A stretch of 5,427 nucleotides of DNA, taken from the NCBI GenBank assembly GCA_020723725.1, contig DYIG01000116.1, positions 1 to 5,427 on the forward strand, given 5' to 3'. The position numbers and the translations under genes are program-made. The DNA comes from Thermaerobacter marianensis (GTDB taxonomy: Bacteria > Bacillota > Sulfobacillia > DYIH01 > DYIG01). This document shows, one piece after another, positions 1 to 5,394 of this stretch (positions are counted from its first letter, which is position 1; every line of letters starts with the position of its first letter). The notes beneath the pieces are model-generated. The model worked only from the letters and a program-made list of their open reading frames with translations. It was not told the DNA's origin and made no database searches.

Positions 1-1576
1 CGATGAATGATCCAATGTGTTTGTCGCGGGAAACCCTGCCACCCACAACTTTCTGGGAGGTCCCTGTCTTGCCACCTATAGCATAACCCAAAATACTGGC
101 TCTTCTTCCGGTACCACCCTCGACAACCAACCCCATAAGCTCACGTATAGTCGCGGCTGTCTGTTCAGAGATCACCCTGTCGCTGGGTCCACCGTCAAAG
201 GATTTAACAACCCTACCCTGGTTGTCTATGAAGGCCTTGGCCACATGGGGTTTGACCTTGTACCCACCATTGGCGATGACAGACATCGCGGTAATCATCT
301 GGATAGGGGTAACCGTAAGGGTTTGCCCGAAGGCCATCAGGGCCAGGTCGAGCGGTTTGGCCAGTTCCTCTGGCGGCATTATCCCCACACCCTCACCCGG
401 GAGATCCACCCCGGTCGGACCCGTGAGACCGAACTTGCGAAGGTACTCATAGAACCTCTCCATCCCTACGCTTAGCCCGACACGGGCAAATATAGTATTG
501 GCAGACTGCTGAAAACCCTCAGCAAAGGTTGTTGACCCCAACCCTCCACCATCCCAGTTGCTGACTATGCTGCCGGGCACCTTCAAAGACCCGGTGTCGT
601 AAAAACCGGTTTGAGGGGTAACTTTCCCGTCTTCAATTGCCATGGCCCCAGTAATAGGCTTGAATACCGAACCTGGGGGATAGGCATCAGAAATGGCCAG
701 GTTACGCCAGAGATGCGGATCCGCATGCTCCTTACCCGCCTCGTTGCCGTGAACCAGATAATCTGTCGCCAGGTTGGGGTCGTAACTTGGGCGCTGAGCC
801 AGAGCCAGTATCTCACCGTTTTTCGGGTTCATGATAATGATCCACATGGCCTTGGGCTGTATCCGAACCATGGCCTTATCCAATTCGCGCTCCGTAATGT
901 ACTGAATGGTCTCATCAATAGTTAGTTGAAGGTTCAATCCGTCGCGAGGCGCCTCATAGCGATGAATGGCCTGGGGGATCTCCCTGTTACGGGCATCGTA
1001 TTCGATGACGATACTGCCAGGATCCCCGCGTAAGTACTTGTCATAGACCATCTCAATGCCGTCAAGACCCTGGCTATCAGTCCCCGCCAAACCCAGGATA
1101 TTAGCGGCAAGCATGCCCTTAGGGTAAACCCGCCTGGTCTCTTGGGTCAGGTAGACGCCGGGCAGGTTCAGCTTCCTGACCGCGTCCACCGTCTGTTCAT
1201 CTGTTATTTTCCTTTTAACAAATTCAAAAGAGGTGCGGCGTTCAAGGATCCTTAGAACGCGATCCCTTGGCATGTCAAGGATAGAAGCAAGTTGAGTGGC
1301 GGTAAGTTCCCTGTTTTCAATCTCGGAGGGGTTCACCACGACCGTATCGCTGCTAATGCTTATGGCAAGCTCTCGCCCCTTGGCGTCGTAAATGACACCC
1401 CGTTTGGGTTCGACAGGTATGTGCCTGGTGCGAACCTCCTGTGCGGCAACCCGCAGCTCATCCCCCTGAATCACCTGTATCCAGAAGGTCCTGGCCGCCA
1501 GGATACCCAAACACAGGACGTTAAAGACGAGAAGAAAAATAACCCGTTTCTTAAGCCCAGGGCCCGGGGTTGACAT
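1..1576 (-). CDS. Class B penicillin-binding protein, septal or spore transpeptidase (FtsI/PbpB/SpoVD type), 3' end missing
   Basis: A peptidoglycan DD-transpeptidase that would cross-link stem peptides outside the membrane during septation or spore cortex formation. The frame is open for 525 codons and runs off the left edge. The ATG at 1576 follows AGGAGGAG with a 10-base spacer. A short basic N-terminus leads into one membrane anchor (about residues 12-28). The PBP dimerisation domain follows and includes a PKRGVIYD stretch (about residues 58-65). All three active-site motifs are in one frame: SVFK with catalytic Ser303 (303-306), SAN (358-360) and KTG (503-505), at normal family spacing. 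It starts 32 bases after ftsL, as in Firmicute dcw clusters. The C-terminus is outside the window, so PASTA domains, which help separate SpoVD or PbpB from others, cannot be judged. The family call is firm; the exact paralogue is not decided. Confidence 0.93.
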   Translation of the reverse strand, partial: MSTPGPGLKKRVIFLLVFNVLCLGILAARTFWIQVIQGDELRVAAQEVRTRHIPVEPKRGVIYDAKGRELAISISSDTVVVNPSEIENRELTATQLASILDMPRDRVLRILERRTSFEFVKRKITDEQTVDAVRKLNLPGVYLTQETRRVYPKGMLAANILGLAGTDSQGLDGIEMVYDKYLRGDPGSIVIEYDARNREIPQAIHRYEAPRDGLNLQLTIDETIQYITERELDKAMVRIQPKAMWIIIMNPKNGEILALAQRPSYDPNLATDYLVHGNEAGKEHADPHLWRNLAISDAYPPGSVFKPITGAMAIEDGKVTPQTGFYDTGSLKVPGSIVSNWDGGGLGSTTFAEGFQQSANTIFARVGLSVGMERFYEYLRKFGLTGPTGVDLPGEGVGIMPPEELAKPLDLALMAFGQTLTVTPIQMITAMSVIANGGYKVKPHVAKAFIDNQGRVVKSFDGGPSDRVISEQTAATIRELMGLVVEGGTGRRASILGYAIGGKTGTSQKVVGGRVSRDKHIGSFI

Positions 1577-1608
1577 CGATCGGATTCTCCTCCTGGCTCA
1601 CCACCCAT

Positions 1609-2130
1609 CTATTTGCCGGTCAGCCAACTAAAGAACCTCAGCACAACACTGTCGAGCAAGGATTTAGCAGAGCCCAACTCACCCAAACCGCCCATGACAC
1701 CGGCCTTGAAGTAATCTTGCTTAGCAGATGAGTCCGGAGCTGAACCTGCCTCAGGGGCGGCAAGCGCAACGGTAACTGATCTCGTGCTGAAAACCTGCGC
1801 TTCACCATCAGCACGCCCGGCGGCAACGGCCAACGGTTCAAGGGGCAGGGGCTGCACCTTTTCCGGCTTAACCATACCCAATGCTATGGCTTCTCGTTCG
1901 ATCCGTTCGAGAGACTCCAAACGGACAACCTCCGCAGTAAGGCGTCGGTTATCTGTCTCCAGCAAGCGCATCTCTTCCTTCAACTCATTTACCGTCCGGG
2001 CGTCCATCGCCAACCTGGCTGATCTAACCCCGACCACAGCCATGAGAGACGAACCTATTACCAGATAAAGAAGATAACGAAAGAACCCGGTCAGTTGCCG
2101 GTGTCTCTTATGCAAGGTTACGCTCGCCAT
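1609..2130 (-). CDS. ftsL: FtsL-like cell division protein (FtsL/DivIC septum initiator family)
   Basis: A small bitopic division protein. In known systems FtsL pairs with DivIC/FtsB through its coiled coil and helps activate the septal glycosyltransferase and transpeptidase. The 173-residue product has a basic cytoplasmic tail (1-15), one membrane helix (about 16-35) and a charged heptad-like coiled coil (about 44-82). It then has the ALGMVKPEK stretch (83-91), typical of where the family's conserved part ends. I chose the ATG at 2130 because it lies 4 bases after the rsmH stop and is preceded by purine-rich AGAGGAGGCAAGGAAG inside the end of rsmH. Upstream codons in the same frame lie within rsmH and do not look like FtsL. 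The last 70 residues are an Ala/Ser-rich linker and an amphipathic end, making it longer than the usual 100-120 residues. Position between rsmH and a PBP gene supports ftsL over divIC. Confidence 0.87.
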   Translation of the reverse strand: MASVTLHKRHRQLTGFFRYLLYLVIGSSLMAVVGVRSARLAMDARTVNELKEEMRLLETDNRRLTAEVVRLESLERIEREAIALGMVKPEKVQPLPLEPLAVAAGRADGEAQVFSTRSVTVALAAPEAGSAPDSSAKQDYFKAGVMGGLGELGSAKSLLDSVVLRFFSWLTGK

Positions 2131-2134
2131 CAAC

Positions 2135-3115
2135 TTATTCTTCCTTGCCTCCTCTAAGAACCTTGAGGTTTGCTCCCAGCCGTTCGACCACCCTGAGTTT
2201 GGCGCTCCGAGCCCTGGGGTTGACCGCCAGTTCACCATCGGTCGGGGTTACCGGTTTGGCGGTCAGTATCCTTACAAGGGGCTTGTTTGAACAGCAACAC
2301 ACGGGAATGTCCGGAGGACAGGTGCACCCCTGTGCCAATTCCTTGAATGTGTTTTTGACAACCCTGTCTTCCAGCGAGTGGAACGAAATGACACATATAC
2401 GGCCACCCGCTCTGGTTAGCGCCACAGCATCCTTTATGGCGTCAGACAGGCTGCCCAACTCGTTGTTAACGGCGATGCGCAGGGCCTGAAACGTCCTTCT
2501 GGCCGGGTGCCCGCCGGTCCTCCTGGCCGCGGCAGGTATCGCCGACTTTATAACCTCCACCAATTGCCCGGTTGTCTCTATCCGATTGGTCACACGTTCA
2601 CGGACTATAAACTGGGCGATGCGACGCGCCCACCTCTCCTCACCGTACTCGCGAATGATCTTTTCGAGCTCATCCTCGGTCAGCCCGTTTACAAGGTGAT
2701 AGGCGGAGGTGGACTGATTGGGATCCATGCGCATGTCCAAGGGGGAGCTGTTCCAGTAGCTAAAGCCCCGTTCCGGGGTATCCAGTTGCAGGGATGATAC
2801 ACCCAGGTCAAACAGGAAACCGTCGACCGCACCGATCCCGAACCTTTCCAGAATACGACGGATGTTATTGAAGTTGTCCCGGAACAGAACGAGCCTTTCA
2901 CGATAGGCCCCAAGTTCTTTCCAGGCAATTTCAAGCGCGGCGGGATCGCGATCTATCCCGATTACAAGGCCGCCCGAGCCCACGCGTTCAAGGATGGCCC
3001 TGGAATGCCCGCCCAGACCAATCGTGCAATCGACATAAACGCCACCTTCACGCGGGTCAAGGTACTGTATCGTCTCCGCCTGCAATACCGGAACATGCAC
3101 GGCCGCAACCTCCAC
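2135..3115 (-). CDS. rsmH: 16S rRNA (cytosine(1402)-N(4))-methyltransferase RsmH (MraW)
   Basis: A cytoplasmic SAM-dependent enzyme that methylates N4 of C1402 in the decoding centre of 16S rRNA. The 326 residues cover the full family length. Visible motifs in order: HVPVL (7-11), the SAM loop DCTIGLGGHS (29-38), GIDRDPAAL (53-61), DLGVSSLQLD (103-112) with RGFSY (116-120), PLDMRMD (125-131), HPARRTFQALRI (203-214), ISFHSLEDRVVK (243-254) and NPRARSAKLRV (299-309). A cysteine-rich turn at 264-275 (CTC then CCC) is common in clostridial members. The start is GTG at 3115, preceded by AAGGAGGG (3125-3132) with a 9-base spacer; no better start lies before HVPVL. The stop is 4 bases before the ftsL ATG, so the two are probably translationally coupled. 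Confidence 0.97.
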   Translation of the reverse strand: MEVAAVHVPVLQAETIQYLDPREGGVYVDCTIGLGGHSRAILERVGSGGLVIGIDRDPAALEIAWKELGAYRERLVLFRDNFNNIRRILERFGIGAVDGFLFDLGVSSLQLDTPERGFSYWNSSPLDMRMDPNQSTSAYHLVNGLTEDELEKIIREYGEERWARRIAQFIVRERVTNRIETTGQLVEVIKSAIPAAARRTGGHPARRTFQALRIAVNNELGSLSDAIKDAVALTRAGGRICVISFHSLEDRVVKNTFKELAQGCTCPPDIPVCCCSNKPLVRILTAKPVTPTDGELAVNPRARSAKLRVVERLGANLKVLRGGKEE

Positions 3116-3188
3116 CGCTTAACACCCTCCTTCACGGATTTGCACTACCCGGGTGCCGATCCGCTGGCACGCCACGAAAGGCCCCCGC

Positions 3189-3353
3189 TTAAAGCCGACT
3201 GAGCAGTTCCGCCGCCTGCAGGTTACCTGCGGCCTGTAACATCAGGGACCTGCGCATAATCGCCGCATCCCTCACCAGCCTTAAAGCAACGATCACTCCC
3301 AGCAACCTGACCATTCTCAAAACCCCCATTTTGGATTTGCCCACCAAGGCCAT
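3189..3353 (-). CDS. Possible small protein (54 aa) between mraZ and rsmH, function unknown
   Basis: A continuous reading frame fills most of the 258-base gap between mraZ and rsmH, in the same direction and in an otherwise tightly packed operon. From the ATG at 3353 it gives 54 residues and ends in TAA, 73 bases before the rsmH start. The product is basic, with a short hydrophobic stretch (about residues 17-27, LLGVIVALRLV) and then a helix-like Leu/Ala-rich end (38-54). The start is unclear: the ATG at 3353 has no good Shine-Dalgarno sequence, while internal ATGs at residues 9 (after GGTGGG) and 14 (after GGGGG) have weak ones. I recognise no family. It may be a real small gene, a leader-type peptide or chance; the main support is its fit to the gap. 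Confidence 0.38.
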   Translation of the reverse strand: MALVGKSKMGVLRMVRLLGVIVALRLVRDAAIMRRSLMLQAAGNLQAAELLSRL

Positions 3354-3373
3354 ACTCGTAACGCTACAGGGTC

Positions 3374-3805
3374 CTACAGGTTGAAACCCTCGATTTCCTC
3401 GGCGTATTTTTCATAGTCAGGTTCAGCACCAGCTGCGAAGTTATCCCATTCTTCCTTGGCCCATATCTCAACCCTGCTCGCCACGCCTATTACGACCACA
3501 TCTTTTGTTAGCCGGGCGTATTCCCGCAGATTATTGGGGATAAGGATGCGCCCTTGCTTATCGAAACTGCACTCCGCAGCACCGGAGAAGAACAAACGCA
3601 GGAAAGCGCGCGCGTTCTTTTGGGTGAACGGAAGGGCCCTTAATTTTTCCTCCAGGTTGGCCCATTCAGCCGCCGGATAGGCAAACAGACACGCCTCGAA
3701 ACCCTTGGTGACGAAAAAAGAACTCCCCAACCCGTCCCTGAAGCGGGAGGGCATGAACAGGCGGCCCTTTTCGTCAATGCTGTGTTGGTATTCCCCTATA
3801 AACAA
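3374..3805 (-). CDS. mraZ: MraZ, transcriptional regulator of the dcw cluster
   Basis: A DNA-binding protein with two SpoVT/AbrB-like half-domains. In known bacteria it forms ring-shaped oligomers and binds repeats before its own gene to control the dcw operon. Each half carries the family's D-x-K/Q-G-R signature: DEKGRLFMPSRFR (11-23) and DKQGRILIPNN (82-92), with a GFEACLFAYP stretch between (35-44). I chose the TTG at 3805. It gives the common MFIGEYQH-type N-terminus and 143 residues, the usual length, and GGGGTG (3815-3820) sits 9 bases upstream as a Shine-Dalgarno. An in-frame GTG at 3817 would add four residues but has no ribosome binding site. It is the first gene of the minus-strand cluster, and phased repeats upstream look like its own operator. 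Confidence 0.95.
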   Translation of the reverse strand: MFIGEYQHSIDEKGRLFMPSRFRDGLGSSFFVTKGFEACLFAYPAAEWANLEEKLRALPFTQKNARAFLRLFFSGAAECSFDKQGRILIPNNLREYARLTKDVVVIGVASRVEIWAKEEWDNFAAGAEPDYEKYAEEIEGFNL

Positions 3806-3814
3806 CCGCTGCAA

Positions 3815-3820
3815 CACCCC
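3815..3820 (-). promoter_or_regulatory. Shine-Dalgarno site that decides the mraZ start
   Basis: GGGGTG on the minus strand, with T just upstream, resembles the GGAGGTG core. It sits 9 bases before the TTG at 3805. The alternative GTG start at 3817 would lie inside this site, which argues against it. Confidence 0.55.
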
Positions 3821-3898
3821 AAGGGTTTATTACGTAAACTTTGTGCCGGCCCGACCTACACCACCCTGCTCACCTGCGGAGCCATTTTCGTGGGACCA

Positions 3899-3928
3899 TC
3901 CCCTACCTTACTCCACTTTCCACCACCT
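3899..3928 (-). promoter_or_regulatory. Predicted MraZ boxes: three 10-base direct repeats upstream of mraZ
   Basis: Read on the minus strand, three adjacent 10-mers are AGGTGGTGGA (3919-3928), AAGTGGAGTA (3909-3918) and AGGTAGGGGA (3899-3908). They share A-R-G-T-R-G-N-G-K-A at an exact 10-base period, and a weaker fourth unit beginning TGGT follows (3889-3898). MraZ in E. coli and Mollicutes is known to bind short G-rich repeats of about this period directly before mraZ. The boxes lie about 95 bases before the mraZ start. This is inferred from repeat form and place; the exact box differs between lineages. Confidence 0.55.
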
Positions 3929-3965
3929 GACTACCCCTATTCTCCATCGAGAACAATTTTCCTTC

Positions 3966-3994
3966 TTTTAACCCCTCATTTTTGAAAAGGGCAA
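3966..3994 (-). promoter_or_regulatory. Weak candidate promoter for the mraZ operon
   Basis: On the minus strand, TTGCCC (3989-3994) and TTAAAA (3966-3971) are separated by exactly 17 bases in AT-rich sequence upstream of the phased boxes. They match the -35 consensus at 4 of 6 and the -10 at only 3 of 6. Transcription would begin near 3958, placing the MraZ boxes in the early transcribed region. Other promoters further upstream are possible. Confidence 0.28.
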
Positions 3995-4109
3995 AACCAT
4001 GTGAAACCGGATAAGCGATGGTTTATCCCTCGCCTGGAGGCAAACTGAACCGGCTTAGACCTGAGCGGATTGGGTTGTCTTTACCCTGAGGACATCTGAA
4101 AAGAAATTT

Positions 4110-4158
4110 TGGTGGACATGGGGGGATTCGAACCCCCTGCCTCTAGCTTGCGATGCTG
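4110..4158 (-). repeat. tRNA 3'-end fragment, probable att site of an integrated element
   Basis: Read on the minus strand, the fragment ends in encoded CCA (4110-4112), preceded by discriminator A, acceptor strand CATGTCC (4114-4120) and a perfect T arm GGGGG-TTCGAAT-CCCCC (4121-4137). Before that come a five-base variable loop AGGCA, a GCTAG stem strand and a seven-base loop ATCGCAA with U33 and A37. The loop would read anticodon CGC. With U70 and A73 this points weakly to tRNA-Ala. The 5' side of the anticodon stem pairs only partly, and no D arm or matching 5' acceptor strand follows, so it is not an intact tRNA. Tyrosine integrases commonly cut in the anticodon loop and duplicate the sequence to the 3' end; such a copy at the far junction is what this resembles. 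An old tRNA remnant without integration is the alternative. Confidence 0.7.
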
Positions 4159-4199
4159 AAACCGCCGTGTTTATTGAGTGCGGGTTGAGTGCCTCTAAA

Positions 4200-4214
4200 C
4201 CTTGCGGCGCAAGG
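4200..4214. repeat. Perfect palindrome with 6-base arms
   Basis: CCTTGC-GGC-GCAAGG is a perfect inverted repeat with a three-base centre, 42 bases to the right of the tRNA fragment. There is no T tract, so it is not an intrinsic terminator. It could be a binding site for an integrase or excision factor, or a chance hairpin. Confidence 0.4.
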
Positions 4215-4254
4215 ATTTTCGGACTTGGGTTTGGCTCCCAGTTACCCCGAAATA

Positions 4255-4291
4255 GGCACACTTTTTCCGAGTTGGCACACAAACGGCACAC
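4255..4291 (+). repeat. Three direct copies of GGCACAC, possible recombinase arm-type sites
   Basis: GGCACAC occurs at 4255-4261, 4274-4280 and 4285-4291, all in one orientation, about 100-135 bases from the presumed crossover region. The second and third copies share GGCACACAAA. Short direct repeats beside an att core are how many tyrosine recombinases and excision factors recognise their element. The role is inferred from position only. Confidence 0.4.
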
Positions 4292-4370
4292 AAAATTGCT
4301 CCCAACCTTCGTTCCTCCGACTTACGAATACCAATGCTCGCCACAGGCTTGTTCAACGGATTCCCCACAA

Positions 4371-4399
4371 TTACGCGGAGCGTGCCGGAGTGCTATACT
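4371..4399 (+). promoter_or_regulatory. Extended -10 promoter for hicAB
   Basis: TGCTATACT (4391-4399) is an extended -10 element: TG, one base, then TATACT, a 5-of-6 match to TATAAT. A poor -35, TTACGC (4371-4376), lies 17 bases upstream. Transcription would start near 4406 and leave only about 10 leader bases before the hicA ATG, close to the GGGAAG ribosome site, so the message would be almost leaderless or the true start slightly upstream. Confidence 0.42.
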
Positions 4400-4415
4400 G
4401 GTACGGGAAGACAGA

Positions 4416-4607
4416 ATGAAAGTGCGCGACGTTATCAGGATATTGGAAGACGACGGTTGGCGTTTGGTGGCCCAAAAAGGGAGCCATCGTCAATTCAAGC
4501 ACCACTCCAAGCCGGGTCGGGTGACGGTGGCGGGGAAACTGAGCGATGACCTGCCACCCGGGACTTTGAACAACATTCTGCGGCAAGCGAAACTCAGGGG
4601 GCGGTGA
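4416..4607 (+). CDS. hicA: HicA-type toxin, mRNA interferase
   Basis: The toxin of a HicAB type II system. Known HicA proteins are small, with a double-stranded-RNA-binding-like fold, and cut mRNA in the cytoplasm, using a histidine in the GSHxxF motif. The 63-residue product has the typical layout: a first helix (MKVRDVIRILEDDGW, 1-15), a strand, then KGSHRQF (21-27) with the likely catalytic His24. A VTVAG strand (36-40) and DLPPGTLNNILRQAKL (45-60) follow, matching the family's DLPxGTLxxILxQAGL ending. I chose the ATG at 4416, which follows GGGAAG with a short spacer. The same frame extends upstream, but that part lies over the promoter and att-like repeats and does not resemble HicA. hicB begins 3 bases after the stop. 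All key residues are present, so the toxin looks intact. Confidence 0.94.
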   Translation: MKVRDVIRILEDDGWRLVAQKGSHRQFKHHSKPGRVTVAGKLSDDLPPGTLNNILRQAKLRGR

Positions 4608-4610
4608 GGC

Positions 4611-4820
4611 GTGAAGTATCTCGTGGTGGTGGAGAAGGCGGAACGCAATTGGGCGGCCTATAGCCCGGACGTGCCTGGCTGTATCGCAACGGGCAAGACG
4701 CCGGAAGAGGCCGTGAAAGAGTACGCCAAAGCCTTGAAGTTCCACCTGGAGGGGCTGGCGGCAGACGGCTTGCCGGCACCTGAACCGAATGCACGGGCGG
4801 AATACGTGGCGACTTCATGA
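4611..4820 (+). CDS. hicB: HicB-type antitoxin (short form)
   Basis: The antitoxin partner of HicA, expected to bind the toxin and block its active site. The 69 residues make a single HicB-like domain with a partial RNase H-like fold. It starts with strand KYLVVVEK (2-9), has YSPDVPGCIATGKTPEEAVKEY (17-38), which is the family's Y-x-PD-x-PG-C signature plus helix, then FHLEGL (44-49) and a DGLPAPEP segment (52-59). It ends in a short strand, AEYVAT. Start is GTG at 4611; the G-rich stretch AGGGGGCGGTGAGG at the end of hicA supplies the ribosome site, so translation is probably coupled. There is no C-terminal ribbon-helix-helix or HTH domain, unlike longer HicB proteins, so autoregulation by DNA binding is not obvious from this protein alone. 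Confidence 0.93.
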   Translation: MKYLVVVEKAERNWAAYSPDVPGCIATGKTPEEAVKEYAKALKFHLEGLAADGLPAPEPNARAEYVATS

Positions 4821-4844
4821 AAAAACCCCGGCGCGGGACCGGGG
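4820..4844 (-). terminator. Intrinsic terminator for leftward transcription, directly after hicB
   Basis: CCCCGG (4826-4831) and CCGGGG (4839-4844) form a GC-only stem with a seven-base loop. Six A residues (4820-4825) lie on the left, giving a six-U tail when the minus strand is transcribed. On the plus strand no T tract follows, so it would stop hicAB transcripts poorly. A longer alternative pairing exists between 4829-4837 and 4875-4883 (nine bases, perfect). Confidence 0.6.
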
Positions 4845-4905
4845 CGGTGAGGTATCGGCAAGCCCATCGTACCCCCCGCGCCGCCGGCTGACAAGGGGTG
4901 TAAGC

Positions 4906-5359
4906 ATGGCCCGGAGGTTCCGTCTTGGCCTCGGCGCGATAATATTGCCGGGCGTACAGGACGTTGAAGCGGCGTTGAAGCGGCCAGGAATAAGTTGTTT
5001 CGCGCTATTGAACGGGAAAGGCCCCACGTGCTCCGTACTCTGGCGGAGGACGTATCCCAGTCTACGCCGTGCTTGAGCCGCCACCGATGAGCCTGGAAGA
5101 CGTCCCGCATGGAGACGAAGGAAACCGATTCCGCTCCGCCCTGACGGAATGGGGCAGGAGGTGGAATCTCAATTGCCCCTGGGTGACGGACAGGGCCGTT
5201 TACATTCTGTGGACGTGGCATCAATCCCCGGGGACGAAAGGCGTCATCACCCAGTTGCCCGCAGGAAACTTTGCTCCGCCTGACGTGGCGCACATCAAGC
5301 CCCCTGAATGGCATCCGTGGCTTGAATCGGAAGAAGAGGCGGACGAACTCTGGGAATAG
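4906..5359 (+). pseudogene. Broken gene of unknown function, frameshifted by an 11-base tandem duplication and a one-base loss
   Basis: Translation can start at the ATG at 4906, after AAGGGGTG with a 6-base spacer. The frame reads sensibly to VEA near 4971, then is thrown off by a tandem copy of GTTGAAGCGGC (4963-4973 and 4974-4984). Removing one copy joins it to a second frame with a charged, helical stretch (4986-5053, RNKLFRAIERERPHVLRTLA and on). At about 5053 a one-base loss moves the reading to a third frame (5054-5359) containing PVYAVLEPPP, a Trp-rich part (WGRRWNLNCPW, ILWTWHQSP), PPEWHPWLESEEEADELWE and then TAG. The rebuilt product is about 155 residues, soluble, without signal peptide or membrane segment. 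I do not recognise it with certainty. The acidic, Trp-rich C-terminal half could survive as a separate ORF from the GTG at 5069. Confidence 0.6.
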
Positions 5360-5394
5360 TATAAGCAGCGAGTAAAGGAAGCCTATTGGTGCAG

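Larger units (their letters stand above)
3806..4415. other. 610-base gene-free stretch joining the dcw cluster to the accessory region
   Basis: No reading frame here looks like a protein. From left to right it holds the mraZ leader with its predicted MraZ boxes and weak promoter, then about 115 bases (3995-4109) in which I see only a weak inverted repeat, GGATAA/TTATCC (4009-4014 and 4023-4028), without a T tract. After that come the tRNA 3' fragment, a 15-base palindrome, three GGCACAC repeats and the hicA promoter. The change from chromosome to inserted DNA most likely falls at the anticodon-arm end of the tRNA fragment, near 4158. Confidence 0.6.

Noticed and set aside
17..475. Plus-strand frames antisense to the PBP gene
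   Set aside because: The opposite strand carries SxxK, SxN and KTG motifs in one uninterrupted frame, so these are shadows.
4009..4028. Inverted repeat GGATAA/TTATCC as a terminator for the former tRNA
   Set aside because: The stem is only six AT-rich pairs and no T tract follows on either strand.
4110..4188. Intact tRNA or tmRNA gene on the minus strand
   Set aside because: No 5' acceptor strand complementary to CATGTCC and no D arm lies at the expected distance, and no tmRNA 5' end is found upstream.
4055..4291. Minus-strand frame of 78 codons covering the tRNA fragment and GGCACAC repeats
   Set aside because: Half of it is the translated tRNA 3' end, it starts at a GTG without a ribosome site, and the rest shows no domain. 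It may hold a remnant of an integrase tail, but I cannot support that.
4167..4415. N-terminal extension of hicA to an upstream start
   Set aside because: The added residues cover promoter and att-like repeats and do not fit HicA, which starts at its MKVRDVIRIL helix.
4658..5314. Minus-strand frame of 218 codons antisense to hicB and the decayed gene
   Set aside because: It lies opposite a clear HicB gene, crosses the leftward terminator, is rich in Arg, Pro and Ser as GC-rich antisense frames are, and has no recognisable motif.
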